The translations under genes and the position numbers were made by a program. From Scalesia atractyloides (taxonomy: Eukaryota; Streptophyta; Magnoliopsida; Asterales; Asteraceae), in NCBI GenBank assembly GCA_947069175.1, contig CAMTDV010000022.1:35403476-35467475 (forward strand): a DNA stretch of 64,000 bases, given 5' to 3'. Under the pieces are notes generated by a model. It saw only the letters and a list, made by a program, of their open reading frames with translations, made no database searches and had not been told where the DNA came from. The first letter of the stretch is position 1; the number at the start of each line of letters is the position of its first letter. Shown piece by piece: positions 58,498 to 64,000 of this stretch.

Positions 58498-59258
58498 TGT
58501 AGGATCAAGATAACCTACTTCCTTGTTAATGTAACACACATACGGGTGCGGAATCCATGTAAGTATGCAAACCAAAGCAAAGTAAGAAACACAAGATAAC
58601 CAAAGATTCACTATCTTGATTAATGGAAGAGAACTAGTACAAACACATACAAACAATGTTCATACAGACTTAAACTCAGGATATACTCTCTGTGCTATCT
58701 CTTTTGTGCTTCAGTGTCTCTCTCTAGTGTTACACTCTATCACACACTAGTCACTTGAGGTGCATGTTTGTTTATATAGTGCCCACACCTAGCAATAGTA
58801 CGAAGAATGTTGCTGGTCGTACGAACCATTATAAGTCGCGAATAACACTCAGTATTTGTTGCTCATACAAACAATCCACAGCTCGTACGAACAGGAACTT
58901 GCTCGCACGAACAAGCAAAGAGCTTGTTGCAAGGGGCCCACTCGTACGACTAGAGGATCACTCGTACGAACTACAAATGGCTCGTACGAGAAACAATTTG
59001 CTCGTACAAAGCACCTTTCATTTGCACGTAGAAGTGTTCTCTGGAGAACGTGCTAACAGACATGCCCTACACAAGACTTAACAGTATGCATGCATGCAAC
59101 TATTTTACAACACAGACAAACTAAACGTCGTACTAAATCAAGATAGGAGGATATCTTGATTTGCTTGACATGACCAAACTCTACAGACATAATAAACAAA
59201 GATTGTACAATTACAGACGTAACTAAGAACAAGCGACAGACACAAAAGTGTATCAACA
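58498..59258 (-). repeat. Copia-3 5' LTR with TATA box and tcgtacga array
   Basis: 761 bp, minus strand TGTTGATACAC (59258) to GATCCTACA (58498). It abuts the TSD catga. TATATAAA at 58771-58778 (minus). The motif array lies directly upstream of it (58797-59035), with at least seven tcgtacga-type copies in sense such as gctcgtacga and actcgtacga. The other LTR lacks a block of about 17 bp of this array, so array length changes between copies. Confidence 0.87.
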
Positions 59259-60416
59259 CATGATTATGATAAAGTTGTCGTGGAGGATGATTCTGATGAC
59301 AATGATGCAAATATTGCCGACGAGGGTACAGATGACTCCCCAAATTTTAGTGAAATTTTTTACAGCCAAGAATGATGATCTTCTGAAGCGGAAAGTTGAA
59401 GAAGCTATCAAACAGGGAACTGTTCCTCAACAATTGTCTACAGAAGAAATTGTCGAAATGAGGAAGCGTTGGTTTAAAGAATTACCAGCTGAGCGTAAAT
59501 TCAAACGTCCCATAGCATTCTTCACGCATGATGCTAACATTTCTCTGGAGGATATCATTAGCTGGCCATGAATCGAAGAACTCGACATTTATGCGATTAA
59601 AAGGGAGTATGGGCTCCAGTACTTTCGATAGTTAAGCGATATCAAAACCCTGCCATTCTGGGATGTTAAAGAACTGGTACAGACAAAGTTGATAAATCTT
59701 AAGATGAAATTTCATGACCAGCGGCTGTGGAAACTAATAAAGCTCGAAGCTTATCATGGATTTCGATGCTGGATGCCTCATATGCCCAAAAGAATCACAT
59801 AGATCGATCCGGTTACAAAGGAAAAAGATGTAACGTTGATAGTGAAGAGGCCAGAAGTTATGAAAAACATGCCTCTAATCAAGATGGAACAAGATTTCTT
59901 CAAGATCTTGTAATGGTGGCACTATGATTCAAGTACTGGTGAAGCCGTTATTTTGTCCATCCAGTTGATGATTCTTGGAAGATATCTGAGGAATTATCCG
60001 AAGCTGTCGTAGCACATAAATGCATATATGGTCTATGGTGTGGCATTCGAGTACTAGACCCTATGTGGCTAGTCAATTCTTCGAAGAAGGATATTGAATG
60101 CTTATTTTTCAGCAAAATTAGTTTCGAGGAGAAAGACCAAGAGCAGGCTCTCCAGTTCCAGATAATTGTTAATGTTTGGTTTGCTAAAAATGATATACAC
60201 TCAGGAACAGCATGGAACACTTCTTGGAGGAAGCTGGAAGAGATAGAGAAACGAAAGAAAGAGAAGAATGATGGAAGAATTGCTGAGTGAACACGAATTG
60301 CATAGCGAAGGAGCTTTCGGTTTGGCAAAACATTTAATCGGCCTCCTCCTACAGACTAAACGCCGATATCCTATGAGGAGCGTCGCATGCCACCGAAACA
60401 TTTCTTTGGTCATTAA
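59259..60416 (+). pseudogene. Copia-2 aORF, C-terminal part
   Basis: Continues the aORF after the Copia-3 insertion (TSD catga at 59259-59263). An acidic stretch with DDSDDNDAN is followed by KNDDLLKRKVEEAIKQGT, FKRPIAFFTHDANISLEDII (59500-59565), a basic middle part with frameshifts, MWLVNSSKKDIECLFFSKI (60063-60119) and a charged end with KLEEIEKRKKEK. The last part matches the C-terminus of the Copia-1 aORF at 2348-2940, including the PPKHFFGH / PPKRFFGS end before the stop (60414-60416). Several in-frame stops. Confidence 0.75.
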
Positions 60417-60466
60417 TTGTTAAATCTTTGAAGTTTTTGAAGCTATCCAAGACTGCGGCAACATCC

Positions 60467-60477
60467 AAGGGGGAGTT
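60467..60477 (+). other. Copia-2 polypurine tract
   Basis: AAGGGGGAGTT directly before the right LTR start TGTTAG. Confidence 0.88.
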
Positions 60478-60931
60478 TGTTAGTGCATAATGTCTATTGC
60501 CTACGTCTAGAATATGTTGGTTATGTATACAGGGCTTAGAATGTCAGATACTGTATGTTTATATATGAATTATTTGTTTTGTACATGGCTCGTACGAGTG
60601 AGCTTTGTGGCTCGTACGAGTGACACCCTGTCACTCGTACGAGGCACCAATCGCACGAGTCAAACACATCTCTCTCTTGTGCGAATCATGGTGACCTATA
60701 AATAGAGGAGCTTGAGTGTTGTGTTAGATATTAGTTGGGTGTGAATATGGTGAAGCCCTGTCAAACTGTTTGCTCATTCTATAACTGTTCACATTTATCA
60801 ATACGAATCAAGGCGTTTAAGCTGTTTATCTTTCTTTTTTGTTTGTCCAACTCGCAACAATGAATTCCACCTCTGTTAGATAAGTCAGATCAGTTCGGTG
60901 CTCATAAGAGGAGAGCCAATCCCCTTTCACA
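60478..60931 (+). repeat. Copia-2 right (3') LTR
   Basis: 454 bp, TGTTAGTGCATAATG to CCCCTTTCACA. TATAAATAG at 60697-60705, directly preceded by tcgtacga motifs (60589-60640) and variants up to about 60687. Followed by the TSD agtat (60932-60936). Same family as 1827-2282. Confidence 0.9.
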
Positions 60932-60936
60932 AGTAT

Positions 60937-61440
60937 TATACAAGTTCTAGGTCATTGCCAACGCAAAATCAGAAGAACTCGGATAATACCCTAGATATCA
61001 ACTAAATATAAAGACCTAGTATCACAGAATCTAGCATTCTCTCAAACGAAATTTCGGAGTACTAAGTCCATATATCCAAAAGATGCCAACCCACAGAATA
61101 ATCAGTTTTTCTTTGAAGTTTATATCTTGAAAAACAATTTACTGAACCTGTGAAGCCTATTGGCACATCGTTAGTAAGACCTGTTTAATCACCTGTTTAA
61201 AACATTCCAATTCCATAACATACTGTGATAGTCCACTGATGTAATATGATTTACCTCTTTTCACAGAACTCTTTCGCCCTAAAATCAAAAACATATTTTC
61301 GGTTTTTTGTTTTTATGAAAGCAAGAAAAGTATTTACGTAAAACATGTGTCATACCGATGAAAATCAGTTAAGTCCACGTCATCCTCGAATTTAACCTCA
61401 CTGTCATCCCCTGATGTCAGATTTCTTAAACTATTTAATA
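60937..61440 (-). other. Copia-1 spacer, right part
   Basis: Noncoding. Contains the aaagacctagtatcacagaat and aaacgaaatttcgg phrases that also occur in the Copia-3 spacer near 40885-40930. It continues the spacer at 23844-24126 on the other side of Copia-2. Confidence 0.7.
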
Positions 61441-64000
61441 TTAAAAGATTTTTAAATCTTGATCTATCAAAAGTTTGGTGTGAAAATCTGCTTTTTGGTC
61501 ATCAGTGTGGATTTTCGCAATTTGAACCAACTTTTTCTCATAACGATCACGGATAAAGTGGTGTCGAATTTCAATGTGTTTAGTGCATGAGTGTTGAACC
61601 AGGTTTTTAGTGATATCAATGGCCACCTTGTTATCTACATATATGGGCGTGTCAAGAAATTCCAGTCCGAAGTCTCTCATCCGCTGTTGTATCCACAGTA
61701 TCTGGGCACAATAGTTGGAAGCTGAAACGTATTCAGCTTCACATGTAGAGAGAGCATCGCGGTCTGTTTCTTGCACTGCCACATTACCAAACGGGTTCTG
61801 AAGAACTGGCAACTAGCCATTGTAGATTTGGCATTGAGCTTGCCGCAACCAAAAATTAGAATTTGAATAAACCGCGAGATTGAAGTCTTCATGTCGTGGA
61901 TACCACAAGTCGGTGCTTGGCCATCCTTTCAAGTAGCACATGATCCAATGATGGCTAACAAGTGTGAATCTCTTGGATTTGACTGATAACGGTCACAAAG
62001 ACATGTAGGATACATGATATCAGGTCATGAAGCTATGAGATACATCAAGGATCCGATCATTGACCGATATAATGTTTCATCGAATTTGATTCCATGAGCG
62101 TCTGGACAAATGCCGTGGTTGGTGGCTAATGGAGTTGATGTTGGCTTAGTTCCTATCATGTTCAAATTTCTCTAACACATCATGAACATACTTCATTTGG
62201 TGAATGAAGATACCATCAGGTAATTGTTCGATCTGAAGTCCTAAGAAAAATTTCATCTCCCCCATAGCACTCATTTCGAACTACTTTTTCATGACTTCTT
62301 CAAAGTCCTTACACAACTTCTCATTGTTGATCCAAAGATGATATCATCCACATATATTTGTACGATGATCAGATGTCCGTCTACTTCCTTGGTGAAGAGG
62401 GTACTGTCTATTGTTCCTCTGGAGAAACCGTTTCTCAGAAGATGTTTGGAGAGCATCTCGTACCAGGCTCTTGGGGCCTGGTGTAGTCCGCTTAACGCCT
62501 TGTTTAACAGATATACTTATCCTTGTATATCGGATCGACAAACCCTTGTGGGTGGTCGACGTACACGCCCTCGTTTACCTTTCCGTAAAGGAATGTAGAG
62601 TTCACATCCAACTGGTACACCTTGAAACCTTTCCACGATGCAAAGGCCATGAAAATGCGGATAGCTTCAAGACGTGAGATCAGGGGCGTAGACCTCATTG
62701 TAGTCTATCCCTTCTTGCTGATGGAAGCCTTGCACTACGAGCCGAGCTTGTTGCGAACCTCGATACCTCTATCGTCTCTCTTGCACTTGAAGACCCAACG
62801 ACTATTAATCTTCTTGTGATTGTCAGGTAGGTCAATAAGCTTCCAGACTCCAAGTTTCTGGAATTGCAACAATTCTTCTTGCATTGCATCCACCCAGCTT
62901 TCTTCCTTAATAGCGTCTTTCCAGGATCATGGTTCCACCTGAGAAACAAAACAACGTAAGAAAATCTGGTTTGTAGTGGAGCAATTTTGTATAAAAGCAA
63001 CTAAGATCCTTATTGATCTGATTTCGACTTTGCATATTGTGACAACTTCATCAGCAACCTGTTCTGAGGACGTAGCTTCATTTCTCTTATTGGATTCTTC
63101 AACTTGATTGTTCAGAAAGCTTTGAATCTGTTCCAGTCTATAATCGAAACCGGTTCCTCCATCGTCAAAAGTAGGTTCTCGATCAGAGTCAGCATCATCT
63201 GGCTGATGGGAAGATGGTTCAGCAGCATTCAAGTTCGGTTCATTTATAGATTATTGTTGAGTGTTGCTCGAACCTGCTTTAGCAGAGTTTGAGACAGGTA
63301 GTGATGGGGAAATCTCCAACGGTCTTGAAACTTGTTCCTGATTGGAGATTTGATGCTGTTGATATAAGATGACAAGTTCTTCTTCTGAAGGTATTTCTGG
63401 CAGGTAGAATGAGTTCCACAACCCGTCGTAACTGAACAGCCAAGGATCACCAAGTTTCTGTGTAGACGTTGTATATCTCTGGAAATCAACAAGTTATTCT
63501 ACAATAGCCTGGTTTAGGCTCGACAAGAAGACTCTCTTTCGCGGACTAGACTCTTTTCCAAGGATCTGGCCCCAAATTTACCATCCGGGTTTAGAACAGT
63601 ACACGGCGATCCAGATGGTTCCAAAAACACTAGATTCGGCTTTTGATGGTTCAATAGTTCAAAACATGTCTTGTTGTGAGGCTTGACTTTCAAAACACGG
63701 TTAAGGGTGTAACACACAGACGCGATGGCTTCGCTCCAGAAACTAATATGAAGTTTTGAATCAGCGAGCATTGTTCTTACAGTCTCAATAAGTGTGCGAT
63801 TCTTACGTTCAGCTACTCCATTTTGTTGAGGAGTATAGGGGGCGCTGAATTCGTGAAAAAATACCCTTAGCATTGCAGAATTCGAGCATTTTCCTGTTCT
63901 TAAACTTAGTACGCTACGGATTCTCTTGATTGGTAAGTGATATAGGTTTTCTAGCTTTCAAAAGAGAATCATCAGATTTTCAAATGTTTCATCTATACTC
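61441..64000 (-). pseudogene. Copia-1 pol: integrase end, reverse transcriptase, RNase H (runs off window)
   Basis: 63873-63520 is the end of the integrase core (YTPQQNGVAERKNRTLIE, catalytic Glu) with NKTCFELLNHQKPNL. 63500-63000 is the Ser/Asp-rich linker (DADSDREPTFDDGG). RT follows in several frames: NPGW-like start lost, FMAFASWKGFKVYQLDV (catalytic Asp, about 62650-62600), GVYVDHPQGFVDP, and an intact YVDD near 62360-62345. RNase H: LNAKSTMASCQFF, LSTCEAEYVSAS (61745-61710), IYVDNKVAIDI, TKHIEIRHHFI and a degraded ADFHTKLL end at about 61460. At least six frameshifts. The rest of integrase, protease and gag lie beyond 64000. Confidence 0.85.

Larger units (their letters stand above)
34233..59258 (-). 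mobile_element. Copia-3: Ty1-copia element with its own aORF, carrying Copia-4 and solo LTR 2
   Basis: Minus-strand element inserted in the Copia-2 aORF with the perfect TSD catga (34228-34232, 59259-59263). From high to low: 5' LTR (58498-59258), PBS, leader with motif array, gag (57663-54011), protease and integrase (54010-52632), Copia-4 insertion, RT and RNase H (43276-41270), spacer, motif arrays split by solo LTR 2, aORF (36649-34740), truncated 3' LTR. About 13 kb once nested insertions are removed. It belongs to a different family from Copia-1/2 by LTR and aORF sequence. Confidence 0.88.
24127..60931 (+). mobile_element. Copia-2: gag + aORF copia element without pol, host of nested insertions
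   Basis: Plus-strand element in the Copia-1 spacer, TSD agtat (24122-24126 and 60932-60936). Order: abnormal left LTR (24127-24411), leader, gag (25023-29969, split by solo LTR 1), junction near 30303, motif array, aORF (split by Copia-3), polypurine tract, right LTR. The LTR and aORF are of the same family as Copia-1. Protease, integrase, reverse transcriptase and RNase H are absent, so it could only have moved with enzymes from another element. Without the nested insertions it would be about 8.7 kb. Confidence 0.8.
1827..64000 (-). mobile_element. Copia-1: outermost Ty1-copia element, extends past right edge
   Basis: Minus-strand copia element with order (high to low coordinate) integrase, reverse transcriptase and RNase H (61441-64000), spacer (60937-61440 continued at 23844-24126), aORF copies, polypurine tract and 3' LTR. 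Its spacer is interrupted by Copia-2 (TSD agtat at 24122-24126 and 60932-60936). The second aORF copy is interrupted by the Tekay array. The gag, 5' LTR and right TSD lie outside the window. The aORF after pol is a trait I associate with the SIRE lineage of plant copia elements; the lineage name is recognition, not a search result. Confidence 0.85.

Overview
The window is plant nuclear repeat DNA. It contains no host protein-coding gene that I can support. Nearly everything is retrotransposon: a LINE remnant, four Ty1-copia elements (called Copia-1 to Copia-4 here), a tandem pair of Ty3-gypsy Tekay-type elements, and two large solo LTRs. The chromovirus tail and the extra charged ORF downstream of copia pol look like those common in Asteraceae genomes, so a daisy-family host is my best guess. 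That is recognition from memory, not a search result.

The layout is a nested stack, supported by five target-site duplications (TSDs), four exact and one with a single mismatch. After about 590 bp of AT-rich DNA comes a LINE 3' fragment (590-1826). Copia-1 (minus strand) then starts with its 3' LTR (1827-2282) and runs off the right edge. Its parts are an additional ORF (aORF, 2348-6138), a second partial aORF copy (7450-9923), a spacer, and pol (61441-64000+). The Tekay array (9924-23843) sits in the second aORF copy. Copia-2 (plus strand, 24127-60931, TSD agtat) sits in the Copia-1 spacer. Solo LTR 1 (25159-28205, TSD tagct) sits in the Copia-2 gag. Copia-3 (minus, 34233-59258, TSD catga) sits in the Copia-2 aORF. 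Solo LTR 2 (36936-39428, TSD gtacg) sits in front of the Copia-3 aORF. Copia-4 (minus, 43277-52626, TSD gtata/gtatc) sits between integrase and reverse transcriptase of Copia-3. The copia nest is therefore four levels deep.

Every coding region is broken by stops, frameshifts, deletions or insertions, so none is likely to be autonomous. The Tekay pair is youngest by eye (about 15 differences between its 2.73 kb LTRs). Copia-4 is older (about 28 differences in 494 bp).

The most unusual signal is a short palindrome, consensus tcgtacga, found in dense arrays. The arrays occur only in the three copia elements that carry the aORF. They lie just upstream of the LTR TATA box, in the leader before gag, and between pol and the aORF, where a second TATA-like box follows them. 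This suggests a shared regulatory module and an internal promoter for the aORF. Other notable items are a copia element whose two outer ends are both the U5 end of the LTR, a copia element with gag and aORF but no pol, tRNA-like modules repeated inside the Tekay LTR, and a different motif array in the Copia-4 leader.
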